Origin: Pseudomonadota bacterium
Lineage (GTDB): Bacteria > Pseudomonadota > Gammaproteobacteria > Acidiferrobacterales > Acidiferrobacteraceae
Assembly: GCA_021784845.1 (NCBI GenBank)
Contig: JAJYHH010000077.1
Span: 1-46,585 of the forward strand
Direction: 5' to 3'
Length of the DNA: 46,585 nucleotides
The notes beneath the pieces were generated by a model. That model ran no database searches, was not told where the DNA came from, and saw only the letters and a list, made by a program, of their open reading frames with translations. The position numbers were made by a program, and so were the translations under genes. The first letter of the stretch is position 1; every line of letters begins with the position of its first letter. Positions 1 to 8,578 of the stretch are shown here, one piece after another.

Positions 1-1420
1 CCGAGTGGGTCAAAAACCCCTGCATCGCGGACTTCAGGCCGCCGGTGGTGAGGCTGCGTTCCATGCTTTTCTTGGTTTCGGCAATCATGCGGTCGAGCCG
101 CTTGATGCTGAGGCAGTCATAGAGCGCGGCGCTTTGCTGCGAAAAGATGTTGCGCGTCGCGTGAAAGCGCTGCATGGCCCGGTCGAATTCGATCTTGTCG
201 TTGCGTACCTTCTCCATCATGTGCTCAATGACATCCATGTTCTTGCCATTGAGACCGTTTAGCTCATCGAAATGCTCGCGCAAGCCCTGCAGCCGCTGGT
301 CGACCAGCTGCCGAACGCTGATTTCGACTTCGCGGAATTCCGCCGCCACCGTCTCGGCGACGATACCGCCTTTGCTTGGCAGCAGCTCGTCGGCGAGCGC
401 GCGTTCGAGGACCTCGATGCCGCTGCGGCTGATGAGCGGAATATCGTGCTTGATCTTGCCGCTCAGCGCCTTTTGCGCCGACACCGGATACACCCGGTTG
501 GGAGCGACGTTCAGGTGGCGGGCTGTTTCCTCGACCTGACGGGCGATCTCCCGTTTCACGTCGGTTTCCGTCTTCAGGTCATCCCACAGGCCGTCCACCT
601 TGTTCAGGACCACCAGACGGCCTTTGTGGCTGCCTTCGACATGCTGGCGCCAGACGCCGATCTCCGATTGCGTGACCCCGGTGTCGGCGGCCAGGACGAA
701 CAGGACTGCGTGGGCGTTTGGCAGCGTGTTCAGTGTCAGTTCCGGTTCGGCACCGAGGGCATTCAGGCCGGGCGTATCGAGAATGACGAGCCCATCCTTC
801 AGGAGCGGATGGGGGTAGTTGATCAGGGCGTAGCGCCAGCGCGGGATCTCCACTTCGCCCTTTTCATCGGCGATGATGCCGTTTTGACCCGCATCCCGGG
901 TGACCGTAAAGCCGAGCGCCTGGGCGCGGGCGGCCGTGACCGTTTTGGTCTGGGCGATGTGCTGAAGGGCCGCCGCGATGGCCCCGGGATTATCGAGAGG
1001 CAGCGGCAGGGTCTGCCATTGCTCCGGGAAGCCTTTCAGTTCCGTGATCGGCGCGCCGTTTTCCCGCGACTCGATGGGCAGCAGCTGCAGAGACGGCGCC
1101 ATGTCGGGATTGTAGAAGAGTTCCGTCGGACACATGGTCGTGCGGCCGGCGCTCGAGGGCAGAAGCCGCTGGCCGGAGCCGCCGAAGAACAGCGCGTTGA
1201 TCAGTTCCGACTTGCCCCGGGAAAACTCGGCAACGAAGGCCAGATGGAGCTTGTCGTCATGCAGCGCCGTCAGCATGCGATCGATGTGGGTTTCGCTCTG
1301 CCCCTGGGCCAGACCCTGTTCGGTCAGCCATCCACGCAGGTTCTCGAGTTCGCGCGCGAGATCCACCCGCCACCGGCCATAGGCCTCGAAGCGTGCCTCG
1401 ATCGCAGTATTTGCACCCAT
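1..1420 (-). CDS. Dynamin-family GTPase (C-terminus beyond window edge)
   Basis: Large dynamin-like GTPase, 473 codons visible, running off the left edge. The frame is open from ATG 1420 with an AAGGGGG ribosome-binding site just upstream. The G1 loop reads AEFSRGKS at about residues 64-71, with Ala in place of the usual first Gly. G3 is DTPG inside LVILDTPGLNALG, and G4 is NKVD. A long helical stalk-like region follows. Family members remodel or tether membranes in a GTP-dependent way; the bacterial substrate is usually unknown. It is the last visible gene of the minus-strand run after mutM, 53 bases downstream of it, separated by a strong hairpin. The family call is firm; the cellular role is not. 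Confidence 0.85.
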   Translation of the reverse strand, partial: MGANTAIEARFEAYGRWRVDLARELENLRGWLTEQGLAQGQSETHIDRMLTALHDDKLHLAFVAEFSRGKSELINALFFGGSGQRLLPSSAGRTTMCPTELFYNPDMAPSLQLLPIESRENGAPITELKGFPEQWQTLPLPLDNPGAIAAALQHIAQTKTVTAARAQALGFTVTRDAGQNGIIADEKGEVEIPRWRYALINYPHPLLKDGLVILDTPGLNALGAEPELTLNTLPNAHAVLFVLAADTGVTQSEIGVWRQHVEGSHKGRLVVLNKVDGLWDDLKTETDVKREIARQVEETARHLNVAPNRVYPVSAQKALSGKIKHDIPLISRSGIEVLERALADELLPSKGGIVAETVAAEFREVEISVRQLVDQRLQGLREHFDELNGLNGKNMDVIEHMMEKVRNDKIEFDRAMQRFHATRNIFSQQSAALYDCLSIKRLDRMIAETKKSMERSLTTGGLKSAMQGFLTHS

Positions 1421-1437
1421 GGAACCCCCTTTTTTAT

Positions 1438-1472
1438 GAGGGAGCCCCCGCAGCGCCTGTGCGGGGTCCCTC
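1438..1472 (-). other. Strong intergenic hairpin between mutM and the dynamin-family gene
   Basis: A two-part stem (6 bp GAGGGA/TCCCTC plus 7 bp CCCCGCA/TGCGGGG, with a 2-base bulge) starts directly after the mutM stop codon. In the minus-strand transcript it is followed by an A-rich, not U-rich, stretch and then the dynamin-gene ribosome-binding site. It is therefore not a standard intrinsic terminator. It could act as a 3' stabiliser, a processing site, or a translation modulator. Confidence 0.45.
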
Positions 1473-1473
1473 T

Positions 1474-2289
1474 TCAATGCTGGCAGTGCCGGCAGAAAAA
1501 GCAACTGCGTCCAGACAGCGTTTGCCGCACGATCGGTGCGCCACAGTCCGGGCAACGATCCCCCTCGCGCCCGTACACGCGCAATGTCTGCTGAAAATAG
1601 CCAGGACGCCCATCGCTGCCTGCAAAATCCCGCAGGGTGGTCCCGCCATGGGCGATTGCGCTCTCGAGAACCGAGATCACGGCATATGATAGGCGACCGT
1701 AGCGGCTTCGTCCAATGCGACCGGCGGCCCGGCGCGGGTCGATACCCGCGACAAACAGCGCTTCATTGGCATAAATGTTGCCAATGCCGACGATCATGTG
1801 ACTGTTCATGAGGAAGTCGCGCACGGCGATTGTGCGGTTGCGCGAGGCGTCATACAGGTAATCGCCCTGAAGCGCCCCATCGAGCGGTTCGGGGCCCAGA
1901 TCCTTCAAAAGGGCATGGCGGCGCCAGTCTTCAGTCCAGAGCAGCGCCCCGAAGCGCCGCGGATCGCGCAGGCGCAGACTCATTCCGGAATCCACGTGGA
2001 TATCGAAGGGTTCGTGGCGGCCGGGCGCCCTGGTGGTGTCGACCAGGCGCAGACTGCCGGACATGCCGAGATGAATGATGAGGCAACTGCCGTCATCCAG
2101 GGAAAACAACAGATACTTCCCGCGGCGCGCAACGGCATCTATGCAACGGCCGCGGACCTGGCCCGGCAGTGTTGCGGGAATCGTCCAGCGCAGGCGCGGC
2201 TCGCGCACGATCACGTCGGTGATCCGCCGTCCGGTGACAAGGGGCGCAAGACCGCGACGGGTCGTCTCGACTTCGGGCAGCTCCGGCAT
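1474..2289 (-). CDS. mutM: Formamidopyrimidine-DNA glycosylase (Fpg/MutM)
   Basis: Bifunctional glycosylase/AP lyase that removes 8-oxoguanine and other oxidised purines from DNA (base-excision repair). The 271-residue protein starts with the diagnostic MPELPEVE: Pro2 is the catalytic N-terminus after Met removal and Glu3 the acid. GKYL supplies the conserved lysine (residue 58). The helix-two-turn-helix region contains IVGIGNIYANEALF. The C-terminus is a CPDC...CRHC zinc finger. An upstream in-frame extension exists, but the MPELPEVE start fixes the site, and its ATG overlaps the stop of the DUF4340 gene by one base (ATGA coupling). Length and motifs are normal; all key residues are present. 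Confidence 0.97.
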   Translation of the reverse strand: MPELPEVETTRRGLAPLVTGRRITDVIVREPRLRWTIPATLPGQVRGRCIDAVARRGKYLLFSLDDGSCLIIHLGMSGSLRLVDTTRAPGRHEPFDIHVDSGMSLRLRDPRRFGALLWTEDWRRHALLKDLGPEPLDGALQGDYLYDASRNRTIAVRDFLMNSHMIVGIGNIYANEALFVAGIDPRRAAGRIGRSRYGRLSYAVISVLESAIAHGGTTLRDFAGSDGRPGYFQQTLRVYGREGDRCPDCGAPIVRQTLSGRSCFFCRHCQH

Positions 2290-3149
2290 CAGGGCGCAAT
2301 ATGGAGCATGCGCTCGCCAATCTCCTGCGGGAAGTGGTAGGCAAGGCGTTCCCGGGGCCGCAGCAGCACCACCTCGGGTGTCGTTGCGAGGATGTCGATG
2401 TGCAGCAAGCCGTGCCGCGGGTGACTGGCCGCGCGCCTCTCGTAACGGATCGTGACGCGGCCAAGAATCGTCCCTTTGCCGCGGTAGCGCGTCACCTGCA
2501 AGGCGCGCGCGTAGCGCCATTTGTCCACGAAACTGTTGATATGATCGTTGGAAATCCGGCTTGATGCCGGTGTCAGGCGCCAGATGCCCTTGACGCGCGC
2601 CACGGTAAAGGCCGGCATTAGAAAGGCCCGTGGGTGAATAGCGCGACCAAGCAGGCGCGTCGACAGGAAGCTGTCTACGGTAAGACGCGCGGGGTGAATG
2701 GCCTCAGCCGGGATCAGGTCCACGGTATGGCCGACCAGCACATAGCGCAGTGGCGCAAAAGGCTGGCGCGCGCCGAGCTCGATTGACACGCCGTTTAGAC
2801 GCAGGACCGCCTGGGGCGCGGCCAGGCCGTAGCGCGCCAGATCGGCGGGTGCCGGGAAGTGATCCTGCACGGTGGCATTGGCGACATCGGCCACGGCGGC
2901 GGCGCGGAAGCGGTCGGCCCGCGCCGGAAAGGGTGCGGAGAGCTGCCAGTGGCCGTGCGGGTCCCGGACGAGGCGGATGGTCGCATGGCCGGGGCGTTGC
3001 AGCGCGATCCGCGTGACCGCCGCGGGCTTGAAGGGTGTGAGCGCAGGCAAAGTGGCGGCTGCGCGGGAGCGCGGGTTTGACCAGAGTGTGGCCCCCAGAA
3101 CGACCGCCGCTGCCAGCAACGCCGCATTGATGATCCATCGCCTGTGCAT
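2289..3149 (-). CDS. DUF4340-type membrane-anchored protein of the Gld-like ABC cluster
   Basis: 286 residues with one N-terminal membrane anchor (about residues 7-25) and a large periplasmic part. The body is built of repeated beta-rich segments of the DUF4340 kind (for example LVRDPHGHWQLSAP, and LARYGLAAPQAVLRL near residue 110). Proteins of this family are typically encoded directly after a GldG-like protein and an ABC-2 exporter, as here: its start abuts the stop of the GldG-like gene. The function is unknown; co-location suggests an auxiliary subunit of the exporter. Confidence 0.75.
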   Translation of the reverse strand: MHRRWIINAALLAAAVVLGATLWSNPRSRAAATLPALTPFKPAAVTRIALQRPGHATIRLVRDPHGHWQLSAPFPARADRFRAAAVADVANATVQDHFPAPADLARYGLAAPQAVLRLNGVSIELGARQPFAPLRYVLVGHTVDLIPAEAIHPARLTVDSFLSTRLLGRAIHPRAFLMPAFTVARVKGIWRLTPASSRISNDHINSFVDKWRYARALQVTRYRGKGTILGRVTIRYERRAASHPRHGLLHIDILATTPEVVLLRPRERLAYHFPQEIGERMLHIAP

Positions 3150-4472
3150 TTAGCGGTTGCGCCTCCGCCACCAGACCAGTATGCCGCCGCCGGCAAACAA
3201 TACCGGCAAGACTATCATGAAGCCAAAGGCGATGACCGACAGTTCCGACTGCGACAGCTGCAGCGTCAGGTCGGGGGATGTCCGGTTGGGTATGTTGATG
3301 AAGGACTCGTCGTTGGCCACCCAGTTGGCGACGTTCATGGCGAGCGCAAGATTGCCGCCTTCACCAAGATAGGTGTTGGAGAGGAAGTCGCTGTCGCCGA
3401 TCACCACGGCGCGGCCCGTGCGTGTGCCCACGGTCCTGGTGAAGGTCGCGCCCAGAACATACGGCCGTGGCAAGACCCCGCGCGGTGGCATGACGACGTT
3501 GCCAAGCGGCGTCGTCTGCAGCCAGGCACTGCCATCCGTGCGCAGGATCGGGACGCCCGCAAACGGACTGTGCGGCGCAAGCCTGAGTGCCGCGGCCGTC
3601 GGGAATACGGTGATCAGGTGCAGGCCGCGGACCGGACCCACGGCCGGATACTGATCGACCGTGATGAAGTTCGGCATGTCGCCGGTCAGCAGCGACGAAG
3701 CCGGATCCACAAGGAAACCGGGCGCGATGCGCAGGCCGAGGGTCTGCGCAAGCGGCGCCAGTCCCTCGCCGTGATCGGGCTCGAACAGCCAGACCAGGCT
3801 GCCGCCGGCTTTCACGTAGCCCGTGAGCAGATCAACCTCGCCTGGCAAAAACGGGCTGCGCGGGTCGGCGATGACCACCACCGCGGTGCCCGGCTTTGGC
3901 AGCGGGCCCTCTCCGATGCTGCGCGTGCTGACCGAAAAGCCGCGGTCGCGCAGCTGGGCGGCCCAGGCCGACAGGCCATAGGGCGCGGTGTCGGCCGGGC
4001 TGCGTTCGCCGTTGCCTGTCAGAAACACCACGCTGCGCAGGCCGGTGCGTTCCAGGCCAAACAGGGTGTTGGTGACAGCGCTCTGGCTCGGCGTGACAAC
4101 GGTCGCCCGGCGCTGGCCGTACCGGATGCGCAGTTCGCCGTCGTAGCTTATGTTGTTGCGGCGCACGATCCCCGGATGCTTGTTGGGGTCGATGAACTGC
4201 AGGTGGATGTTACGATTGACGCGCTGATACTGGGCGATCAGCGCGCGGATCGCCTGCCGCGTGGCGCCGGGGGAGGCAAAGGCCTGGATCTGCACCGGCC
4301 CTTTCAGGCGGCGCACCACGGCCACGCTCGGCCTGGCGAGACTGTTGCGGCTGTTGACCGTCCAGTCCGCCTCGTAGCGGAACCGGTGTGTGGCGTAGAG
4401 GGCAAGCCCCATGACGGCAAGCCACAGCACGACGAAACCCGCGCTGGCGGCGATGAGGTTGCGGCGTCCCAT
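3150..4472 (-). CDS. GldG-like ABC transporter auxiliary protein
   Basis: 440 residues with an N-terminal membrane segment (about 7-28), a long soluble extracytoplasmic region and a C-terminal membrane segment followed by WWRRRNR. The soluble region resembles the GldG/IFT52-like domain of ABC exporters linked to gliding (FLTGNGERSPAD, VVVIADPRSPF, SLVWLFEPD, VIGDSDFLSN). The start MGRRNLIA at 4472, four bases after the permease stop, is preferred to a longer upstream start that would read into the permease gene. It is transcribed with the permease and ATPase. Outside gliding Bacteroidetes the role is unresolved; here I infer an envelope-related exporter component. Confidence 0.75.
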   Translation of the reverse strand: MGRRNLIAASAGFVVLWLAVMGLALYATHRFRYEADWTVNSRNSLARPSVAVVRRLKGPVQIQAFASPGATRQAIRALIAQYQRVNRNIHLQFIDPNKHPGIVRRNNISYDGELRIRYGQRRATVVTPSQSAVTNTLFGLERTGLRSVVFLTGNGERSPADTAPYGLSAWAAQLRDRGFSVSTRSIGEGPLPKPGTAVVVIADPRSPFLPGEVDLLTGYVKAGGSLVWLFEPDHGEGLAPLAQTLGLRIAPGFLVDPASSLLTGDMPNFITVDQYPAVGPVRGLHLITVFPTAAALRLAPHSPFAGVPILRTDGSAWLQTTPLGNVVMPPRGVLPRPYVLGATFTRTVGTRTGRAVVIGDSDFLSNTYLGEGGNLALAMNVANWVANDESFINIPNRTSPDLTLQLSQSELSVIAFGFMIVLPVLFAGGGILVWWRRRNR

Positions 4473-4476
4473 GGGT

Positions 4477-5229
4477 TTAGGCCCCCACGCGATCGGCATC
4501 GAGGCGGCGCACGCCAAGGCCCAAAAACGCGGCGGTCACGATCAGGTAATACGCGAGTGCTGACGTATCGAACAGGCCACGCAGAAAGGGTTCGTAGTGA
4601 TTGAGTGCCGACAGATAGGCGACCACCGCGCCGCCCTCGCCGTGGCCCCGGCCGGCCCAGTCGATGATCCAGAACAGAAACAGGATGCCAAACGTGCTGA
4701 TCGCAGCGAGCGTGGGGTGGCTGGTCAGAGTCGACATGAAGACCCCTACCGCCGCAAACGTCATGACGAGCAGGACGAGTCCCAGCGCGCCGCAGGCGAG
4801 CATGCCGAAATCGAGATGGCCGCCAGCCAGTAAAGACAGTGGCATGAGAAGGATGAGGGCGACGATGATCAGAAAAAAGGACAGGACGCCCAGATACTTG
4901 CCGAGCACGATGGTCAGCCGCGACACCGGTGCGGTGTAGAGCAGCGTCAATGTGTGGTTGCGCCGCTCTTCGGCCACCACGCGCATCGTCATGATGGGCG
5001 CGATCAGCAGCATCAGCACCGCCGCGTTGCCGAGCGTCGGCGCCGCCACGAGCCCCGTCAATCCGGGCGCATTGGGGATCAACGGCAGTTTCGGTGCCAC
5101 ACTGAGAAAAATGTTGACGTGGCTCAGAAACAGAAAGCCCATGATGAGCTGCACGATGGCGAGGATCATCCACGCCAGAGGCGACAGAAACAAGCTGCGC
5201 AGTTCCCGCCGCGCTATCAGAAACATCAT
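4477..5229 (-). CDS. ABC-2 type permease (GldF/NosY-like)
   Basis: 250 residues with about six hydrophobic segments. It begins MMFLIARRELRSLFLSPLAW, the usual start of ABC-2 permeases, followed by VVAEERRNHTLTLLYTAPVS, the conserved elbow region typical of GldF and NosY. The first ATG overlaps the stop of the ATPase gene (ATGA). It is presumed to form the membrane channel for the adjacent ATPase; the substrate is unknown. Confidence 0.88.
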   Translation of the reverse strand: MMFLIARRELRSLFLSPLAWMILAIVQLIMGFLFLSHVNIFLSVAPKLPLIPNAPGLTGLVAAPTLGNAAVLMLLIAPIMTMRVVAEERRNHTLTLLYTAPVSRLTIVLGKYLGVLSFFLIIVALILLMPLSLLAGGHLDFGMLACGALGLVLLVMTFAAVGVFMSTLTSHPTLAAISTFGILFLFWIIDWAGRGHGEGGAVVAYLSALNHYEPFLRGLFDTSALAYYLIVTAAFLGLGVRRLDADRVGA

Positions 5230-6161
5230 GCTTCACCTGCCTGTCCGGTCAGTTCGACGAAGAGCGCCTCGAGCGACTGGTGCTCGGGGCTTATCTCATA
5301 TATGCCCCATGCGTGCTCGGTGGCGAGTTTGATGAGGGCCTCGGTCGGGTCCGCCGACGGGTCATGAAAAAGCTTAAAGCGCGTCTCGCCCTCTGGCGTG
5401 ACCGCGCCCACTCCGGGCAGCGCCGCCAGCGCCTCCAGCGAGGGACGCCGCCTGAAGGTGACGGTGAGCACCGACGACTGCATGCGCCGATCGAGATCCG
5501 GGATGCGCTCATTCAGGACCAGCCGCCCGCCGTTTATGATCTGCACGCGATCACAGCTCGCCCGCACTTCCGGCAGGATGTGCGTCGACAGGATGACGGC
5601 GTGTTCGCGCCCCAGCTCGCGGATCAGGCTGCGCATTTCACGCATCTGGATGGGATCGAGACCGACAGTCGGTTCATCCAGGATGATCACGTCGGGATCG
5701 TGGAGGATCGCCTGGGCGAGGCCTGCGCGCTGCTGATACCCTTTTGACAGGTGGCCCGTGAGGCGTCCGCCCACCTCGGCCAGGCCGCAGCGCGCCTTGG
5801 CGCGCTCGCGCGCAGCCTTGCGCTCTTTTCCGGACAGTCCGTGCAGCCCCGCGCAGAAATCGAGGAATTCATCCACCGTCAGTTCCCGGTAGAGCGGGGG
5901 GTATTCGGGCAGATAGCCGATATGTCTTTTCGCGTCCGTGGGATTTTCCAGGAGATCCCGCCCGGCGATGCTGATGCGCCCCTGGCTTGGCGCGAGATTG
6001 CCGCTTAGCATCTGCATGGTGGTCGTCTTGCCGGCGCCATTGGGCCCGAGAAAGCCTAGCACTTCACCGCGCCGGATCAGAAAGCTGACGTCCGCGACCG
6101 CGGCGGTTTTTCCGTAGAAGCGACTGACACCCTCGACTTCGACGAGGACTTGGCCGTTCAT
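5226..6161 (-). CDS. ABC transporter ATP-binding protein (GldA-like)
   Basis: 311-residue ATPase. Walker A is GPNGAGKT (about residues 39-46), the signature variant is LSKGYQQR, Walker B is VIILDEP, and the switch His lies in ILSTHILPEV. A roughly 80-residue C-terminal extension follows the nucleotide-binding domain, common in exporters paired with ABC-2 permeases. It is the first gene of the compact minus-strand operon ATPase-permease-GldG-like-DUF4340-mutM. It powers an exporter whose cargo cannot be read from sequence. Confidence 0.9.
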   Translation of the reverse strand: MNGQVLVEVEGVSRFYGKTAAVADVSFLIRRGEVLGFLGPNGAGKTTTMQMLSGNLAPSQGRISIAGRDLLENPTDAKRHIGYLPEYPPLYRELTVDEFLDFCAGLHGLSGKERKAARERAKARCGLAEVGGRLTGHLSKGYQQRAGLAQAILHDPDVIILDEPTVGLDPIQMREMRSLIRELGREHAVILSTHILPEVRASCDRVQIINGGRLVLNERIPDLDRRMQSSVLTVTFRRRPSLEALAALPGVGAVTPEGETRFKLFHDPSADPTEALIKLATEHAWGIYEISPEHQSLEALFVELTGQAGEA

Positions 6162-6433
6162 GCGCGGGATGGTCTTGTGGTCGGAACCGTCATGCCGGCA
6201 TTAAAGGCCGACCCGGCGTTTTTGTCAACGCACCCGAAAGGCGGCGGCGCGGCCTCTGTGTAACTTCTATATATATAGAAAGAATATCCGGGGCAGGCGG
6301 CCTGCGCGGGCACGGTCTGGCCTGCGGCCGAAGGCCGGTTGTGCCCGGTCGCGGCTGCCTGCCCGGGGCACTCTTTCGCTGGCGGCGGCTTTTGGCGACA
6401 ATGCCTGTCTGATACTTCAGAGGAACCGTCACG
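6162..6433. other. Divergent intergenic region
   Basis: 272 bases separate the ABC operon (leftward) and the reductase gene (rightward), so both promoters should lie here. Most of it is GC-rich with local inverted sequence. The one AT-rich island, at 6261-6287, holds a perfect 16-base palindrome. No small gene or RNA gene is evident. Confidence 0.6.
6265..6280. promoter_or_regulatory. Perfect 16-base AT-rich palindrome, possible operator/promoter element
   Basis: The sequence TTCTATATATATAGAA is its own reverse complement and is the only markedly AT-rich spot between the divergent ABC operon and reductase gene. It offers TATATA-type -10 elements on both strands and could be bound by a dimeric regulator. 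I cannot match it to a known operator. Confidence 0.4.
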
Positions 6434-7450
6434 GTGAGAGTGCGCATTGAGCCAAGCGGGCACGAGTTCGAGACATCCCCGGGGGAGACCATTCTGGAGG
6501 CGGCCCTGAGGGAAGGGTTTCATCTCCCCTATAGCTGTCGCAACGGCGCGTGTGGCACATGCAAGGGGCGGCTGCTTTCGGGTGACGTCACGCTGCAGGA
6601 CTATGAGCCCCGGGCGCTCACGCAAGCCGACCGGCAGGCTGGCAGGCTGCTGTTTTGCCGGGCGGTGCCGCAGACGCCGGTCGTCATCGAGGCACGCGAG
6701 ATCGGTGTCGCCAAAGACATCATCATCAAGACGCTGCCGGCGCGAGTCGCGCGCCTTGAGCGCCTCGCTCCCGACGTCATGCGCTTGCTGCTGAAACTGC
6801 CACAAAACGAGCGCCTGCAGTATCTGGCGGGCCAGTACATCGATATTCTGCTGAAAGACGGGCGGCGGCGGGGGTTTTCGCTCGCCAATGCGCCAGAGGC
6901 GGACGAACTGCTTGAGCTGCACATCCGGCATGTACCGGGCGGCCTGTTCTCGGGGCATGTATTCGAGTCGATGCAGGAGCGGGCCCTGTTGCGCTTTGAA
7001 GGACCGCTCGGCACTTTTTTCCTGCGCGAGGACAATGCCGCGCGGCCGGTCATCCTGCTGGCCGGCGGCACAGGCTTTGCGCCGATGAAAGCCCTCCTTG
7101 AGCACGCTTTCCTGACGCACAGCGAGCGCTCTTTTCACCTCTACTGGGGGGCGCGGGGAGTGCCCGATCTCTATCTGCCCGCGCTGCCACAGCAGTGGGC
7201 GCGCGAGCACGCCGGTTTTCGTTATACGCCGGTGCTGTCCCAACCGGGCGCGCAGGACCAGTGGCAGGGGCGCGTGGGCTACGTGCACGCGGCCGTCCTG
7301 GCGGATTATCCCGATCTCACGGGGCATGACGTCTATGCCTGCGGTCCGCCGCAGATGATCGAAGCGGCGCGGGACGCTTTTTACAAGGCGGGATTGCCGG
7401 AGGACCGTCTGTATTACGACGCGTTCGAGTATGCCCGCGACCCGGTCTGA
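6434..7450 (+). CDS. 2Fe-2S ferredoxin / FAD / NAD(P)H reductase
   Basis: 338-residue electron-transfer flavoprotein. The N-terminal plant-type ferredoxin domain carries Cys35, Cys40, Cys43 and Cys75. It is followed by an FAD-binding barrel with RRGFSLAN, an RxYS-type motif with Phe for Tyr. The NAD domain has GGTGFAPM and YACGPPQM. This architecture is shared by phenol hydroxylase reductase, methane monooxygenase component C and the enzymes annotated CDP-6-deoxy-delta-3,4-glucoseen reductase. No oxygenase or sugar-pathway partner lies nearby, so the physiological acceptor is unknown. The GTG start at 6434 has an AGAGGA site upstream. The minus-strand ORF covering the same bases is a shadow. 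Confidence 0.88.
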   Translation: MRVRIEPSGHEFETSPGETILEAALREGFHLPYSCRNGACGTCKGRLLSGDVTLQDYEPRALTQADRQAGRLLFCRAVPQTPVVIEAREIGVAKDIIIKTLPARVARLERLAPDVMRLLLKLPQNERLQYLAGQYIDILLKDGRRRGFSLANAPEADELLELHIRHVPGGLFSGHVFESMQERALLRFEGPLGTFFLREDNAARPVILLAGGTGFAPMKALLEHAFLTHSERSFHLYWGARGVPDLYLPALPQQWAREHAGFRYTPVLSQPGAQDQWQGRVGYVHAAVLADYPDLTGHDVYACGPPQMIEAARDAFYKAGLPEDRLYYDAFEYARDPV

Positions 7451-7587
7451 GGCGGCCACTGTGTCGTGTTCATCAGGCCTGTGTCAAAGGGCCGTTCGGT
7501 GAGGCCGGCCGGGACCGGCGGCGGGTTGCGTCACGGCTTTGAGCCGGCGGGGCGCGTGGCCCCAGACCGGTTACGTGGAGACCTTGT

Positions 7588-8544
7588 GTGAGTGATTCCC
7601 ATGGGCATGAACGGCATGATTCCGGCCACGGGCACGAGCCTCGCCAGGAGGGGCATCATCACGCCCACGGAAACGGGCGCGGGTTCAAGATCGGTCTGGG
7701 CCTGACACTCCTCTTTGCCGTATGTGAGGCGCTGGCGGGTCTGTGGGCCCATTCACTGGCCCTGCTGAGCGATGCGGGCCATATGTTCTCGGACACGCTC
7801 GCGCTCGGTCTGTCGCTCTTTGCCGCGTGGCTTGCCCGGCGGCCACCATCGGCGCGTCACTCCTACGGGTTTGTGCGCACCGAAATCCTGGCCGCTCTGG
7901 CCAACGGTCTCATCCTGCTTGCTGTGGTCACGGCGATCGCCGTAGAGGCCATCGCGCGCCTGCAGAATCCCCGGCCGGTGGCGGGCTTCGTCGTCATGCT
8001 GGTGGCCACAGGCGGGATCATTGTCAACATCGGCGTCGTGCTGGCGCTGAGCCACGAAGCGCGCACTTTGAACACCCGCAGCGCGATTCTGCATGTGCTG
8101 GGGGATCTGGTCGGTTCGGCCGCGGCCCTGATGGCCGGCGCCGTCATCTATTACACGGGCTGGATGCCGATCGATCCGATCCTGTCCCTTGTGATCGGTC
8201 TTTTGATCCTTTATTCGACCTTGCGCCTCTTGCGCGAGGTGGTCCACATCCTCATGGAAGGTGTACCGGAATATCTTGATCTGCCGACGGTGGGCCGGCG
8301 CATGGCGGAGATCCCCGGAATCGTGTCCGTGCACGATCTGCACATCTGGACCCTGTCTTCAGGGACGCCCGCGCTGTCGGCGCATGTGGTCGTCGGGCAC
8401 AACACCGACTGGATGAATCTGCTGGCTGCGCTGCAAGACGTTCTGCTGCGGGAATTCGGCATCGCGCACGTCACGGTGCAGCCGGAGATATTGAATCTGC
8501 CAGGCCGCCCGCGCCGCGTGATCCCCATCCATCAGCACGTGTGA
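7588..8544 (+). CDS. Cation diffusion facilitator (CzcD/ZitB-like) metal exporter
   Basis: 318-residue inner-membrane proton/metal antiporter with six predicted membrane segments. The His-rich N-terminus (SHGHERHDSGHGHE, HHHAHG) and the paired H65xxxD69 and H169xxxD173 sites in segments 2 and 5 are the signature of zinc-type transporters. The cytoplasmic C-terminal domain contains VHDLHIWTLSSGTPALSAHV. It exports Zn2+, possibly also Co2+ or Cd2+, from the cytoplasm. The GTG start at 7588 follows a GTGGAG site. It lies 137 bases after the reductase gene and may be expressed on its own. It is convergent with hemY. Confidence 0.92.
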   Translation: MSDSHGHERHDSGHGHEPRQEGHHHAHGNGRGFKIGLGLTLLFAVCEALAGLWAHSLALLSDAGHMFSDTLALGLSLFAAWLARRPPSARHSYGFVRTEILAALANGLILLAVVTAIAVEAIARLQNPRPVAGFVVMLVATGGIIVNIGVVLALSHEARTLNTRSAILHVLGDLVGSAAALMAGAVIYYTGWMPIDPILSLVIGLLILYSTLRLLREVVHILMEGVPEYLDLPTVGRRMAEIPGIVSVHDLHIWTLSSGTPALSAHVVVGHNTDWMNLLAALQDVLLREFGIAHVTVQPEILNLPGRPRRVIPIHQHV

Positions 8545-8578
8545 CACCGGCACGGTCGACGTGGCCGCCGGCGGTGTC

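Noticed and set aside
272-1594. 440-codon plus-strand open frame
   Set aside because: It is antisense to the dynamin-family gene, whose GTPase motifs are unambiguous; GC-rich third positions create long open antisense frames.
3144-4604. 486-codon plus-strand open frame
   Set aside because: Mirror of the GldG-like gene; low-complexity, His/Arg/Gln-rich translation with no domain.
6300-6365. Apparent GC-rich repeat shared with 7500-7540 and 26965-27030 (GGCCGG/CGGTCGCGG pieces)
   Set aside because: Similarity is limited to short GC-rich words without constant order or spacing, so not a REP-type family.
6158-7459. 433-codon minus-strand open frame
   Set aside because: Antisense to the ferredoxin-type reductase with its four cluster cysteines.
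8542-8578. Possible bidirectional terminator between the cation exporter and hemY
   Set aside because: The GACACC/GGTGTC stem needs a bulge and has no clear T-run on either strand.
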